Below are positions 6,058-6,239 of a stretch of DNA of 6,239 bases, piece by piece; position 1 is the stretch's first letter; every line of letters begins with the position of its first letter. Below the pieces are notes generated by a model that saw nothing but the letters and a program-made list of their open reading frames with translations, was not told where the DNA came from and made no database searches. The stretch is from contig CALPIT020000153.1 in NCBI GenBank assembly GCA_943323705.2, positions 1 to 6,239 on the forward strand, written 5' to 3'. Source of the stretch: Streptomyces griseus (GTDB lineage: Bacteria > Bacteroidota > Bacteroidia > Chitinophagales > Chitinophagaceae). Made by a program: the position numbers and the translations under genes.

Positions 6058-6239
6058 AGCCCCCTAAATCCCCCAAGGGGGACTTTGATTGCGGTTTGTT
6101 GAATAGCCTCACCCCTATCTCCTGAAGGCAGAGGGGGACAATTATAATTATCTACTATAATTTAAAAACAGCCTTTGTGTTTCTTTGTGACTTGGTGTCT
6201 TGGTGGCGGATAAATAAATAATAAGAAAATAAAAATAAG
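6058..6239 (+). repeat. Composite intergenic repeat unit B (182 bp, reaches the window edge)
   Basis: This is the second tandem copy of 5855-6042. The last 96 bases (6144-6239) are identical to 5947-6042; the first part is diverged. It lacks one G in the first hairpin loop and has a 5-bp deletion (ACCCC) before the second hairpin, with several substitutions. The G/T octamer run and A-rich tail are unchanged. Both hairpins remain formable: CCCC-CAAG-GGGG in the first, and a CCCC/GGGG plus TCT/AGA stem with a TA bulge in the second. It ends on the last base of the window at the same point where unit A ends, so further units may follow. Confidence 0.85.

Overview
The window looks like chromosomal DNA of a member of the Bacteroidota, probably Flavobacteriia, Chitinophagia or Sphingobacteriia. 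Three things point there: an AT-rich sequence, a very large secreted protein with a type IX secretion (Por/T9SS) C-terminal sorting domain, and a multi-pass membrane AraC-type regulator. No finer taxonomy can be supported. Start sites lack strong Shine-Dalgarno sequences, which is usual for this phylum.

Layout. Positions 1-112 are non-coding and hold an AT-rich hairpin (about 10-78) and a C/G-rich repeat (82-111). A 1388-residue secreted modular protein runs on the minus strand from 4279 to 113. Its order is signal peptide, fibronectin type III domain, seven near-identical 42-residue beta-propeller-like repeats, a second FN3 domain, short Cys-containing repeats, Ig/PKD-like domains and a T9SS type A sorting domain. 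Positions 4280-4655 form the divergent intergenic region. A membrane-anchored AraC-family regulator runs on the plus strand to 5852. Positions 5853-6239 are non-coding and hold two tandem copies of an approximately 185-bp composite repeat, the second ending with the window.

How the parts may work together. The two genes are transcribed divergently. The DNA between them carries a duplicated pair of direct repeats. In each pair the 13-bp half-sites TTGAGATACGATT and TTGGGATACGATT (or a diverged copy) start exactly 21 bp apart, the two-helical-turn spacing used by AraC-type dimers. One pair lies before each gene, so the simplest reading is that the regulator binds both, controlling itself and the surface protein. 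This is inference from motif geometry.

The same 30-bp C/G-rich hairpin repeat follows both stop codons (82-111 on the minus strand, 5856-5885 on the plus strand). It makes a perfect inverted repeat around the gene pair and is also the first block of the tandem units at the right edge. No tRNA, rRNA, CRISPR array, transposase or other protein-coding gene is visible.
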